A DNA stretch of 64,000 nucleotides, taken from Phymatolithon calcareum (Eukaryota > Rhodophyta > Florideophyceae > Hapalidiales). Below are positions 1 through 10,496 of the stretch, one piece after another. The notes beneath the pieces are model-generated. The model was not told the origin of the DNA and did not search any database. It worked only from the letters and a program-made list of their open reading frames with translations. The stretch covers positions 4,278,001 through 4,342,000 of the forward strand of contig OZ345352.1 in assembly GCA_977006965.1 (NCBI GenBank), read 5' to 3'. The first letter of the stretch is position 1, and the number at the start of each line of letters is the position of its first letter. Made by a program: the position numbers and the translations under genes.

Positions 1-242
1 TGGAAACTGTCTACATATCCCCGGCAGCAACTAGAATGGACACCGAGAAATGCCTGATCATGGTCAATACGTACGCACGAGGAAAGGCAATTGTGTGCGG
101 CAACTGGAACGCTCGGAACCTGAAGTGGATCTCATCTCAAACAGGACAGGCAACCAGCTCTTCCATTGGACAACAGAAAAGAACTATGATGTCCGAACTT
201 GGACAGGTTTCAGCTTCTGAACCAAGCTATTCAAGAGAAACA
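1..242 (+). pseudogene. LINE-A ORF2 endonuclease fragment
   Basis: The frame opening at the window edge reads VYISPAATRMDTEKC and then GNWNAR. This matches the AP-endonuclease-like domain of the 42730-43335 copy (VYMSPSSTRKETDKC, GDWNAR). The conserved aspartate of the GDWNA motif is Asn here, so the nuclease would be inactive even if expressed. Similarity stops near 200-242, where the inserted DNA begins. APE-type endonucleases nick the target DNA that primes LINE reverse transcription. Confidence 0.7.
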
Positions 243-454
243 TTGTGGGGTTGTTAATCGCGCAAGTTGGCACACTGGTTGTGGTCGGGTTGTTCCCTGG
301 CAAAACGCCGAGGGCGGCGCGAAGCGATGACCTTTTTAGAAAAATAATTGGATCGAAGATGACTTTGCAATATGATAAATGGATCAATGGAATAATTCAT
401 CTGTCTATCATACATTTGATACTCAGTGTCAAATGTATGATAAAGAGGAGCTTC

Positions 455-665
455 GGCAATGCTTACAGTGTAAGTAACTGTAAGCAATGTAAAGCAATTG
501 TAAGCTGTAAGCAGTGATTCTACGGTTTTCCGTTGGTGATCCTTCATGGTGTAAGTACGCATGGAAACCTACCGTACTGTAATGACTGTAATGCTAGGTG
601 TAAGGGATTGCTGTAAATGCAAGCTGTAATGACAATTTGAAGGGAACTAGTATTATAGGAAATGG
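455..665. repeat. TGTAA-rich degenerate simple repeat
   Basis: The pentamer TGTAA, or GTAAG/GTAAT variants, recurs more than a dozen times with irregular spacing on the + strand. It lies within the stretch that interrupts LINE-A copy 1. No coding or structural signal was seen. Confidence 0.5.
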
Positions 666-859
666 AGGGTGTAATAGTGGCGTTGGACGCCACAAACATC
701 GACTTTTCGTAACAAAAGGAATTGAGACAGCGACGGTCTGCTCACCAACAGTCGTCTGAACAGGTAAGCACCAACCAGTGACGACAAGTTTTCTGACTCG
801 CTAAAACCATACAAGAGCTCAAAAACCAAGAATATCGGTTAAACAATGGAGACATGAAG

Positions 860-3150
860 AGAACCAAGAAAAAGTTCCGGAACTAAACGGGACGGCCATT
901 CCAGGAATCCTCGATGATCTGAAACGGTGCAGCACTCGACAGGAACTTGATCTTCTTTACGAAAAATAGAGGATACGCTATGTGAGCCGTGGAGAGAGAA
1001 GAGAAATAGCCCACCACGCTACAAACAGTTCCTGAACTCAAATCTCGAAACGAAGTGCAAAAGTCGCAATAAACTGCACAAGAAAGCTCAAGAGCACGAT
1101 AGAGAAGAGGCATGGAAGCAATATGAGGAATGTCGTAAAGATATTCTCAAAGTGGTGAACAGGAGGAAGCGGTAGCAGTATCAAGAATACATAGACGATC
1201 TTGAGGAAAAGAATGGGTCCAAAGCAATTTAACAAATCTCCCGAACGCAGAAGATGAGAACAGGAAGAATGTCTAGGAACAAGATGACCGGCCGTCCATT
1301 GCATAAAACGCTGTTCACGGCCCACGTGATCCAGACATGCCGAGATGTCAGGGGATGGCGACCAAGACCTTCGCACTCTGACTTTCCTCCTTAAATGCGG
1401 AATCTTATCAAACTAGCAATCCTGAAAGCTCCAACGAGAAAAGACCGCAGGCATGGACGGAGTGAAGAGCGAAATGTTGAAAGATGAATGTACAGACCTA
1501 GTCTCTGAGCTATGAACAGCCTGCGGCAGATGCGAAACACTTCCACAATCGTGGATGAAAGCTCTCTTGGTCCCGCTGCACAAGAAAGGAGACCATGACG
1601 ATCCAAAAAATTTCTGACCCATATCCCTACTGAGTCAAGTCCGAAAGGTTGTTGGGTCCGCAATTGATATTATGCTCCGTCAAAGATACAAGAACCACAA
1701 CATCCAGCTGCGGTTTCAAAACTGGGAAGAGTACAGAACTCGCAATGTTGAGGGCGCTGGAATTACGAAAACGAGGGCAGCGATGCATCGCAGTATTGGA
1801 CCTGAGGGCAGCGTACGACACAGTGCCTAGACAACACTTGCAAGAGTGAATGAGAGGGCTTCTGCCGCAAGAGCTATGCGCGATGATCGAACAATCCTTG
1901 ATGCCTTCCTGGGTATCCACGGTTGGGGACCAGCAGCAGAAGTGGTTCCTTATTGACAGAGGAGTACCTCAGGGGTCTCCGCTGAGTCCAAGTTTGTACA
2001 ACTTTTTCATTGACGATTTCGCGGAAAGAATAAGCCGAGTGCCACGAGAAGTCGCAGATATAGCCGCAGTCCTCTTTGCAGGCGACGTTCTCCTGTCGGC
2101 AAAGACACCAGAGAGACTACAGAGACTTTTAAATATAGCATCTAAATGGGCAAGGGACAGGCAGATGGTTTGGAACACGAAAACTGGGAAGAGCGAAATT
2201 CTTGTCTCGGACGACACAAGATCACTGATTTTCAAGCTTGCAGGAAAAACGCTGGCGAAGGTCAAAGAAGTCTCACACCTTTGAATCTCACTCAGTAATG
2301 AGGGAGTTACGGACACAAAAATGCTTGAGCGCATCCGACACGCCAAGATCGCGGTATATCAACTAATGTCCCTGGACGTCTCGTTGCGACTACTCAACCC
2401 CTTGAAAGCAGTAAAGACATACAAGGCGTTGATACTACCGAGATTGATTTATGCCAGGCACCTGACGTCATGGACGCCGAGAGCCCAGACAGCTATCGCA
2501 GAACTGGAGAAGACATTTTTTGCACACGTATTCGGTCCAATATCGAAAAAGCGCTATATCAGACTTCGCCTTCTTTGCCGAATTCACAACGCCGAAAACA
2601 GGTGACTCGTTCTAGCACTCAGAATGCTGTAATGAGCCAGATCAAAGAAAAGGAGCCTTCTGGCCGTCCCAATCGAGGAAAGAGATGTGCATGAACTGCA
2701 GTGGGTTAGTAGAGACATATCGGCAATGCTACAGTACGACCTATTCGAGACGGCACTGACTTTCCGCAAGCAGGGAGTTTCAGCAAAATCGTTGCGGAAA
2801 TTGCTCTTCAAAGACGAAGGAGACGTCTCGGAGTCCAACAGAAAGAGAAAAATTCCCTACGATTTGCCGGGGTCTACCCCGGCGATTATCAGACTCCCGA
2901 AAACGCGGCACCGCCAATTAGCGGTAAAGTGGGAATTCTGTCGGTTACCCCCAATGAGCACATCACTTCTCACAGACAAGTTCGGTGATGCTGTACCAAT
3001 CCTCATGAGCAACCTGGAGGAATAACTCGGAAGATATCAACTGGCCAAAGAGGAGATTAATATCACTGAAAAAGCTCTAGACAACCTACTCTTCTTCACT
3101 ATCATCTTTTACGACGACATGGAATAGACAAGGCGTCAATTGAGCTTAGA
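860..3150 (+). pseudogene. LINE-A ORF2 linker, reverse transcriptase and C-terminal region, broken
   Basis: Pieces in all three frames give reverse transcriptase motifs in order: ALLVPLHKKGDHDDPKNF near 1560-1615, LDLRAAYDTVPR near 1798-1830 (motif A), GVPQGSPLSPSLYNFFIDDF near 1961-2020 (motif B) and VLFAGDVLL near 2070 (motif C). Motif C should be F-A-D-D, and here the first Asp has become Gly. The C-terminal domain continues to about 3150. At least six stops or frameshifts interrupt the frame. The closest relative in the window is 43.8-46.0 kb. Confidence 0.8.
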
Positions 3151-3436
3151 AGATGAAGCGAAGGCTGAAAAAGCGGCCTATCCCCCTTGCCGAAACATCA
3201 CTACCATTTCACCAGAACCCTTTACAGGACTGAGATAGGATTACTTTAAATACTGAGTTTTATGGTGGGCGTTTCGTGAGCTGCAGAAAGGTAGGTAGCA
3301 TCAAAGGAAGCCTTGCCAATACCTTCGGAAGTTGTGGTCTTTTTAAAAATAAACTTGAATTAAATAAAAAACTTCCGCCGCACTTGTGCGTCAACTCGAG
3401 AAGATACAGAGTACTAGTGTCTATTTTAGTGAAAAT

Positions 3437-3476
3437 TTTCCTCAATTGAGTGGCATTTTTCACTCAATTGAGGAAA
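3437..3476. repeat. Perfect 16-bp inverted repeat inside the piggyBac left end
   Basis: TTTCCTCAATTGAGTG and its exact complement are separated by an 8-base GCATTTTT loop. A diverged version sits at the other piggyBac copy's terminus (55470-55530), so this is probably a subterminal hairpin of the element and a possible transposase-binding site. Confidence 0.75.
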
Positions 3477-3506
3477 GAGATTCATTTAATTCTTTTCTCA
3501 TGAAAG

Positions 3507-5650
3507 TTACTCGCGATCAGGAACTTCAAAGGCAACGAGCTCATGGATGCCTTCCTCATGCTTAGCGAAACAGTTTATACCTGTCGAAGTGGCACAAATG
3601 TATATTGCGGAACCATCAAGCCTATTACATGATGAGCACATAAGCGTCGACTTCTTGATTTTGCAGATTATGCAGTTGTTTTGAACTTCAAAAGTAGTCA
3701 TCAAGCCATTTGCAGTCTTATTTCTTTTTCGAGTAGGAGTTAAGTGGGTTCCAACACCGCTTGCTGAGGCCAATGCAAATTTTAGACTGACTGAACGTCG
3801 ACGAGTATTGCGCGAATCGAATGTATTGTCGATGAGTTGCTCGGCCAGCACTTCATAATACCTTCGCTGCCTCATGTGCTGCTGACCTTTTGGATGAGCA
3901 CCAGATAATAAAAGCCAGCTATCAACCACGCAAACGGCCAGAAGATATATGTTAATACGAAACGACCAATCTTAGGTGCGGACTTTCTTCTCCATGTCCA
4001 AACTCTCTTGACGGCAACGGTTATGCTTGTCGATTTGAGCGCAGACCGAATAGTATGTATCGCATACTTCAGGCTGTGGAACTGAAAGCTCAACACGTGA
4101 AGCATCATCTTCGAGCTGACGCCAACGCACACGACTGTACGGTTTCCCTTGCATAATGGTTGAGGTAGTTAAAAAAATATCGGCGATCGCGATCAACCTA
4201 CACTGCTGCCATCATTGACGGCTCGCCAGTGAGAGATTTTCGCACCGTAGAAACGCATTCGCCCCTTTCGCCGAGCTCCATTCTTGACAGATGTTCCATG
4301 GGATACTTCTTACTCGCCGTCTTGATAACCCTATTAAACTATAGGCCCAGTCGGAGAAGAATCTCCGCAGATTCAACGCTCGCAAAGTAGGAATTCGCAC
4401 ATACAATACGCCTTGTGCCGGAGTATGTTGCTACGAGACGGCGCAGAGTTGCCGTACCGTGGTTTGTTCTCCTTCGAAATATTTTTTCTTCTCGTCTTCG
4501 GCAGTTGTCACCAACTCGATATGAAGCATTATCCCACTTCTTCCACATACCGAATTCTGAATCTCGCAACCGTTCTCAGGCTTGCGATCAATGGCGATGT
4601 ATTGAGGCAACCCTATTTCGATCCAGTGACCTCTGTTGCCATATCAACGCGATATGGACTCATCAACGTAGATGAGGTCCGACGGAGACACCGTGCGGTT
4701 TGTGTGGTCATTGATAGCATCGACAAAATCTTGAAAAAGCATCCAGCGGAACTGCGCAGATGATATGTTGCCTTCTTCACTTGATTGCATGCTAAATATA
4801 ATGCACCATATATATTCGGTGAACCGTTCTCTCGTCATCCCAGCGCTTTAAAAGAAGGAGATGGTATGTACTCGTTCGGCCTTGTAGTCTTCCATAAGTC
4901 GCCCTTCGAGCCGAACTCAAACCTTGTCATCAGTATTCCGAAAACCTTGAGCAGCTCTGTCACTGATGTCTCCTTTCGACCGATTCTTCGCAGATTAGAA
5001 GACGTTCAAGCAACAATTTTTCGAAGTTAACCCTGAGGAATCATCGTCATAAAGCAATCAAAAGGCGTCTGGTGCCCAATACCACCATTTTCGGATAAGA
5101 AATACCCGTTTAGAGTGAGAACTCTCCAAAACTGACGGGGATCCCGTCCTCCTGTTGGACATAGAGCTTGACGCTCGTACCACGGCACCCCGTGAGCGAT
5201 AGTTTTCGGTTCGCGGTCGGGCGTGACGACATCAACTTCCTCTTGAGATGCCTGATCCCAAGATCCTCGCAAGGCGTACGCGAAAGAGCAGAAAAGAGGG
5301 CGTTCAGAGCTTTTGAAGATTTTATCGAGCCTTGTGTGAGCTTCGGGGAAGGTTCTGGTTGCGACTGCGGACGATGAACCAGCGTTTCGCGATGAAGGTC
5401 GGCGAAGTTGAGTACCGTAAGCAATCCATGGCGGTCTCGCGCTTTGTCGGTGTGGGCTTGGTTCAGGCTCGTGAACATCTGAAATGTCATCGTTAGCGTT
5501 GCCTGCCTTGACGTTGGCAATCCTGACTGCCTTAATCGTAGTCTTCTTAACAGGATGCCGAATTAGAACCCATTTTACGCGAAGTGAAGTGCTCGCAGGA
5601 CCATTGACTTCTTCAACAAGTACTTCCTGAACCGTTCCGCTCAGCTTTTT
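3507..5650 (-). pseudogene. piggyBac-family transposase, inactivated
   Basis: Read on the minus strand, the parts follow the order of a PGBD-like DDE transposase. The N-terminal region is at about 5650-5030. MTRERFTEYIWCIIFS and VSPSDLIYVDESISRWYG lie at 4838-4640 and contain the first catalytic Asp region. IVCANSYFASVESAEIL is near 4400, and ASKKYPMEHLS follows it. A C-terminal Cys-rich finger at 3507-3700 holds CIICK, MCSSC and GINCFAKHEE. The usual CADSYFAS Asp is Asn here, so a catalytic residue is lost. Several stops and frameshifts separate the blocks. The family cuts and pastes at TTAA. The Copia insertion removes the promoter side. Confidence 0.75.
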
Positions 5651-5895
5651 TGACTTGAAAAGAGCTCCATATAGTCTGCCGCACTCTGCGAGACTGATTA
5701 CCTATGTTGACTGGGCGTGCACGGATGCACCGACCACTCGGCGGGGTCTTTTTCGCGTAGCATGACGAGTTTGGTTTTTTTGAGTGTCCACTATATTTTC
5801 GTTCCTACCGCCGAACGACGCGCTTTTAAGTTAATAGTTGGGATACTCCTCATCTAGAACATAAACCCGCCTTTTCGAGTATGGCGCGAAAGATC

Positions 5896-6138
5896 TTTGG
5901 AGACTAGTTCCTTGGTTTATTGGAATGGTGGAACTCTACCTATTTGTAGGCTAGAGCGCTGATGTGCCTGTCGGCTGGGTGGCACAGTGTGTCGCGTGCT
6001 TGGTTCGCCAGCCAGATATGTGACTGGCGAGTCATGCGATCACCCATGTGCGCTATGCACTCGAGTCTCTCGATATGTGGGTGATGTAGGACTAGCAAGG
6101 AAATCGATTAAGAGACTGGGGAAGATGTAGGACTAGCA
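5896..6138 (-). repeat. 3' LTR of the Copia element, with a 41-bp terminal extension
   Basis: Positions 5896-6097 match the other LTR almost base for base. The outer TG has become TT at 5896-5897. After 6097 a further 41 bp ends in a second copy of GATGTAGGACTAGCA. The polypurine tract abuts this second copy rather than the first, so the LTR edge is duplicated. Confidence 0.9.
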
Positions 6139-6147
6139 CCCCCGGTC
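6139..6147 (-). promoter_or_regulatory. Polypurine tract of the Copia element
   Basis: The minus strand reads GACCGGGGG immediately before the LTR start TGCTAGTCC. This is the usual place for plus-strand DNA priming during reverse transcription. Confidence 0.6.
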
Positions 6148-6204
6148 AGGCTCTTAGTCGTGATTGCGGATGATTCGCAGATTTTCGAGGACCTTCTGCT
6201 TGCC

Positions 6205-6830
6205 TTAGGGCTTTGTGAAAATATTAGCCGGCTGCCTCGTGCCAGGGATGTGTTGTATATCGATCAAGCCGAGTTGGACCTGCTCTGTTATGTAGCGCGA
6301 CTTAATATCGATATGTTTGCTGCGCGTTCTGGCGCCGTTTGCCACGGACATTGAGATAGGGGCTTTGTTGTCGACTCCCAGCTTGATAGTGGCGCGAATC
6401 GGTATCTTCCACTCGTTGGCCACGTTGTATAGCCATACAATGATCCGAGCTGCCTCGGAGGCAGCGGTATATTCTGCTTCCGCAGAAGATGACGAGATTG
6501 ACTTCTGGAGCTTGCTCTTCCAGTAAATCAGGTCTCCTGCGTATGTGACGGCGACGCCAGTGCGCGACTTTCGCGTTCTCGGGCACGCTGCCCAGTCGCT
6601 GTCAGAATACGCGCGCAGTACTGGGTCGGCACCGTGCGAGTAGGTAGTGCTGGCATCCGTTCGCCCGGAGAGGTAGCGGACGAGCCGTTTCAGTGCGGTC
6701 ATGTGGCGTTTGGTGGGCGTGGCGAGGAAGCGTGCTAGATGGCTTGCGATATAAGCGATCTCATACACTACGGTGTCGGCGATGAAACGGACGAGGCCGA
6801 TTCCACTCCTGTAGATCTTGTGTTCCTCCT
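6205..6830 (-). pseudogene. Copia RNase H domain
   Basis: The frame contains the connection HLARFLATPTKRHMTALKRL and then YSDSDWAACPRTRKSRTG, WKSKLQKSISSSSAEAEY, VDNKAPI and ARTRSKHIDIKSRYI. It ends PGTRQPANIFTKPL next to the polypurine tract. These are the standard Copia RNase H landmarks: the D at YSDSDW, the E in SAEAEY, the D in VDNKA and the KHIDI block. The segment at 6205-6768 is open, but it is out of frame with the reverse transcriptase upstream. The enzyme removes the RNA template during cDNA synthesis. Confidence 0.9.
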
Positions 6831-7776
6831 TGTCGAGAAGCGCCTCTCCCGGCTTTCGGGCAGAGAGATCTGGTTATCAGGCGCTGTAGGTATGACTTGT
6901 CCGAGGATGTTAGAACAAAGTCGTCGGTATCGGCTAGTAGGCGAGCGGTGGCGCCGGTAGAGGGATCCGTGTGTACGAAGCAACCACGCTCTGCTTTGAT
7001 TGCCTTCCAGCCCCACTCAGTCAGCTTAGCGTTGCGTTGGCGTTCCCATAAAAATCCACCGTCCGGGCTGCCCATCTGTGTCCTTTGTATCAGCACAAGC
7101 CTTCCTGGTGCGGTAAAGGTGCCGTCGGAGCGGCGCGGCTGTTTCATCGTTACGCGAAACCGAGGGTCCGAAGGAGCACGAGGGTAAGCGCTCGGGACGT
7201 CGACGCTGCGGATGTGCTCACCTTGCAGTCCGGCGTGGCATAGAGGAAGCGTCGAGCAGCATGCGAAGGCGATTGAGCTGCAGTTCGCTCGGCGTCGAAG
7301 TGCACTCCCGGTTGCATTAGATCTCCGCGGGCTGTGCAGCGCGCATAGAAGCCGGTGAGGTATCCTTCAGCGTTGGTATTTTTTCTGTAGCTCCAGGTGT
7401 TCTGAACTGGCTTGTCGCTGGGCTGAAGTGTGGTGAACACCCATGCGCCAAGGGCAACCATTCGGTCAATAAAAGCGTCATGGGCTTGTGCCCATTTCTG
7501 CGCGTAACGCCCGCGAAGGGGCTTCTTGGTTGGCCGCGGGTCTGACGGTGGGCGCATTGGCGTTTCCAGATCAGCGCTGATAGCAGCAACATGCGGCTCT
7601 TCGTCACATTGCGCTGAGGCCGCCCAGCCACTGCTGGATGGCCGATGCGGCGGCGATGGTTTGAAGGACGGGGTTTTCGTGGCTGCGGTATGTTCGGGAG
7701 CGGTAGGGTCTGTCGTGCTGTCATCTCGATAACGTGGTGGGAGGCGAAGTGTACTGCGCGGTCTGAGTGATCGCAT
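6761..7776 (-). pseudogene. Copia reverse transcriptase, frameshifted
   Basis: The region starts with a variable Pro/Thr-rich linker. At about 7500-7380 lie KWAQAHDAFIDRMVALGAWV and NTWSYRKNTNAEGYLTGF, the Copia start of the polymerase. Motif A (SVDVPSAY) near 7200 is in another frame that continues through MKQPRRSDG. MGSPDGGFLWERQ and RLLADTDDFVLTSSD follow. The canonical YVDD is T-D-D here, so both catalytic aspartates remain. At least one frameshift (about 7230) breaks the gene. Reverse transcriptase copies the element RNA inside virus-like particles. Confidence 0.85.
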
Positions 7777-7916
7777 CTGGGTAGCGACTGTAGCCTTTTT
7801 CTGGTCTGTGGGCTTGTTTGCAAATCGGCTCTTGATTCCTGAAGCTTGTTCGTCTTTTGTGGGCCGTAGGGTGCTCAGGCGGGCGGAGCCGACTGAGCTG
7901 CCGATTTCGGACTGTT

Positions 7917-8612
7917 TTAAAGTGGGCGTCGAGGATCGCGTGACGGAAAAAACTCAGCGGCACGAGCATCTATGGCCTTGCGCTTTGTAATGTCGAGCAC
8001 GTTAATGGTGGATTTGGAAATCGGAGCTAAGTAGCGGCAGGCAATGCCGCTCGGGGTAAAGCTCTGCATGGTTTTAGATTTGTTTGGGACATAGCCTTTT
8101 GATCCGAAAGGCAGCGTAAGCGGAAGCTTGGACGGCGTTCCGAAGAGGGATTCGTGGTGTGACTTGATTTTTCCGCTCTTTGGCGTTGCGTTTCTCTTGG
8201 CAATGCAATCCTCGAGAGCGTAGTCCCAATATCCCTGTGGGAGTCGCGCGGATGCAAGCTGGGTGCGGATGTAGTCTCTCAGCGTGCGAATAGCTCGCTC
8301 TGCCTGTCCGTTCATCTGTGGACTGTTTGGTACTGAGCGCGATATCTGTATGCCTTCTCTGAGCGCAAATTTTCGCGGTGCTCCAGCAAAAAGTTCTGGT
8401 GCGCCATCCGAGTGCATACGTTTGACTGTGTGTCCAGCAGCGCGCTGGAGACGCTGTATGGCCGGCACGAGTTGCTCGCCTGCTTGACGTTTTGTGCGCG
8501 ACGCGATTCCAGTGAGAAAGCCAGTGGCAGCATCCACAAGCACGGTGAAGTAGCGGTTGCCGCGCACAGAGCGCTTAAGTGGCCCCGCAGTGTCTGAGCT
8601 CAGTTTGTACAT
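7917..8612 (-). pseudogene. Copia integrase core and C-terminal region
   Basis: A 231-codon open frame carries the DDE core. The first D is in SSDTAGPLKRSVRGNRYFTV, the second in MHSDGAPELF and the E in NSPQMNGQAERAIRTLRDYI. The downstream PSGIACRYLAP region is the usual Copia post-core segment. The zinc-binding part lies in the frame upstream (8619-9419), separated by a stop. Integrase inserts the cDNA and makes the 5-bp target duplication seen here. Confidence 0.9.
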
Positions 8613-8618
8613 CGGTTT

Positions 8619-9419
8619 TTATTGCGAGTTGCCGAGGGTCCGGTGAGGGGATCTGGTGAGCTTCGCTTCTGCGCAGGGCCTGCACGTGTAGACACCTGTC
8701 GAAACGAGACTTTTCATGTGCGGATTGCTGTGTAGAGCCCGCCTGATTGCAGCTGGGTGGGCGTGTGCGAGTGCATTGTGCACGTGACGCAATGATGCAG
8801 GCACTAGTGCCGCGGAACGCGTGGTGCGAGACTGGTCTACGGCGGGCAGCGGCCTGTCGAACTGCAGTACGTTTCCCGTTCGCGTACCGGTTGCGATAAT
8901 ATTCGCGGGCGGCAAGGTGCTTTGTTTCGTTACGAAGAATCTTCCGCGGCTAATGAGGATAGCGTAGAACTGTGATAGGCGGGCTGCAGAGATGAGGTCG
9001 CGGGCAAGGGCAGGCACTCGCAGCACCTGGTCCAGTGGAATGTTGGTGTGGGATCCAGCAAGGGTTGCATTACCGACTTGCGTTGCGAGGGTTGTTCTGT
9101 TCTCGGCGAAGTGGACCGGCGTTTTGACTTGCCGCGTGCGGCGGAGAGGGGCGCCAGAGCTAGTGATGTGATGGGTTGCGGCCGGGTCGAGGAGAGGGGC
9201 GATGATGTATTGCTGATTATTTATGCTGTCACCCTCCGGCGCGTTACTAGCGGCTAAGATAGCGGCAACTGTGTCGGCGACGGTGTTGATGAGGTTAGGG
9301 TCAGTGGCGATGGCGGCAGCAGCAGAGGGCTGTGTGATGTTGGCGGTCGAGGTCGAGCGGGCCGCAATGCGGCGGCAGCGGTCATCACCCTCCGTGTGGT
9401 TGTCCATCAAGTGCTTCAT
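8619..9419 (-). pseudogene. Copia protease and integrase zinc-binding region
   Basis: The open frame begins with a possible zinc knuckle (CMKHLMDNHTEGDDRC, extending just past the ATG). The protease site reads LLDPAATHHIT. Aspartic proteases need D-S/T-G and this has D-P-A, so the active site looks damaged unless this is a lineage variant. The end holds the HHCC-type motif: HNALAHAHPAAIRRAL followed by CRPCAEAKLTRSPH. It is in a different frame from gag, which ends within the same bases near 9419. Confidence 0.85.
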
Positions 9420-10129
9420 GCACTTGTAGTCGTTGACCGATGGGTCACCCGGACGACGGCCGTAGCGTAGGCGGGAGTTGTCCGTGGTTGAGGAGCCCTG
9501 TGCATGACTGCAGCGACTGCGCGCGGAGGCTTCGTCGCCATGGGCAGACGCAGAACGGCGGCAACGAGACAGCTGACGACGGCAGTTGTCTTCTGATTGT
9601 CGGGAAGGAAGGAGTAAAGCTCGCGAATGGAGTGTGCGTGAGGGTTGGATGGCGGGAGGTCGGCGAGAATGTCCGCGATGTATGCGGGTGGATTGGCCAG
9701 GAAGTGGGTTGAGTCGGCGGATAGGAGGCGATCGTGGCGGTCGCGGTGCGCGGCGATGTAGGCAGCAGCTGACGGGTACGTGTCGAGTGGTTTGACGATG
9801 GCTGTTGCGGCAACATCGTAGATTGATGTCTGAGCAGCCTGCTGGATGAGATGTTTGTAAGCGTCGAGAGCGGTCATTGGGGCTATGGCTTGCCGAAAAG
9901 ATGTATGGACCGTGAGCATGAGGAATGATTTTAGAAGCGTCGCTTGCGCCATTTCGATACCGCTGGCGGCCGCTGGCGCACGGGTGAGCAGGTGTTCGGC
10001 GCGCTGGCTCTGCGCAACGGCTTCGACGCAGAGCTTACAGTCGCGGTGGTTGGCAGCGTCGGCGTTGAGTTTGTCGACTCCGTCCGTGGGCCAGTGGCGG
10101 GTGGGAATGGGGTCGTTAGTCTGTGCCAT
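9416..10129 (-). CDS. Copia gag-like protein
   Basis: A 237-codon frame starts ATG GCA about 120 bp inside the LTR and primer site, where gag belongs. It is Ala-rich with helical segments such as MTALDAYKHLIQQAAQ and HSIRELYSFLPDNQKTTAVV, similar in style to Copia UBN2-type gag. The Cys-His knuckle lies in the next frame (8619-9419), so the end of gag is either frameshifted or was meant to shift into pol. Gag would form the particle shell. The frame itself is intact. Confidence 0.75.
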   Translation of the reverse strand: MAQTNDPIPTRHWPTDGVDKLNADAANHRDCKLCVEAVAQSQRAEHLLTRAPAAASGIEMAQATLLKSFLMLTVHTSFRQAIAPMTALDAYKHLIQQAAQTSIYDVAATAIVKPLDTYPSAAAYIAAHRDRHDRLLSADSTHFLANPPAYIADILADLPPSNPHAHSIRELYSFLPDNQKTTAVVSCLVAAVLRLPMATKPPRAVAAVMHRAPQPRTTPAYATAVVRVTHRSTTTSA

Positions 10130-10252
10130 GGCGGCCGTGGTTTTGGCGTACTGGTTCCGGACTTTGCGTATTTGGGGTTGTCGTTACGCGTGGAGCGCGC
10201 CGGAAAGCGGCTCTGGTGAATGCTCTCTAAGTGCGCTATGGTGCTTAACGTT

Positions 10253-10266
10253 CTGGGCCCATAACC
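10253..10266 (-). promoter_or_regulatory. Copia primer binding site for half initiator-Met tRNA
   Basis: Directly after the 5' LTR the minus strand reads GGTTATGGGCCCAG. This is complementary over 14 bases to the anticodon arm of eukaryotic initiator tRNA-Met (CTGGGCCCATAACC), not to a tRNA 3' end. Drosophila copia and yeast Ty5 are known to prime from such a half tRNA. Confidence 0.8.
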
Positions 10267-10468
10267 TGTGGAGACTAGTTCCTTGGTTTATTGGAATGGT
10301 GGAACTCTACCTATTTGTAGGCTAGAGCGCTGATGTGCCTGTCGGCTGGGTGGCACAGTGTGTCTCGTGCTTGGTTCGCCAGCCAGATATGTGGCTGGCG
10401 AGTCATGCGATCACCCATGTGCGCTATGCACTCGAGTCTCTCGATATGTGGGTGATGTAGGACTAGCA
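10267..10468 (-). repeat. 5' LTR of the Copia element
   Basis: The 202-bp LTR has TG...CA ends on the + strand. It differs from 5896-6097 at the outer G/T, at TCTCG/TCGCG and at GTGGCTGG/GTGACTGG. The primer site abuts its inner edge and AGATC its outer edge. Confidence 0.95.
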
Positions 10469-10484
10469 AGATCCGTTCCGCATT

Positions 10485-10496
10485 CTTTTTATAGCC
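10485..10496 (-). promoter_or_regulatory. TATA-like box of the piggyBac element
   Basis: On the minus strand the sequence reads GGCTATAAAAAG, about 60 bp inside the transposon end and upstream of the transposase. The Copia element is inserted 17 bp downstream of it, between this box and the gene. Confidence 0.45.

Larger units (their letters stand above)
1..3385 (+). mobile_element. LINE-A copy 1, degenerate non-LTR retrotransposon
   Basis: Endonuclease, linker, reverse transcriptase and C-terminal pieces follow each other in the order of the better copy at 41.0-46.1 kb. The 3' untranslated part (about 3235-3385) aligns with 45960-46120: both have a GAGATAGG start, the AAAGGTAGGTAG block, GGAAGCCTTGCC and then an A-rich end. 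The 5' end lies outside the window. About 450 bp around 240-690 does not align with the other copy and is probably an insertion. Many stops and frameshifts show it is inactive. Confidence 0.8.
5896..10468 (-). mobile_element. Ty1/Copia LTR retrotransposon, recent insertion
   Basis: Two LTRs bound an internal region coding, on the minus strand, for gag, protease, integrase, reverse transcriptase and RNase H. That order (integrase before reverse transcriptase) defines Copia elements. The 5-bp target duplication AGATC is at 5891-5895 and 10469-10473. Total length is 4573 bp. The LTRs differ at three sites by eye, so the insertion is young, yet the coding region already has several frameshifts. 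It interrupts the piggyBac element. Confidence 0.95.
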
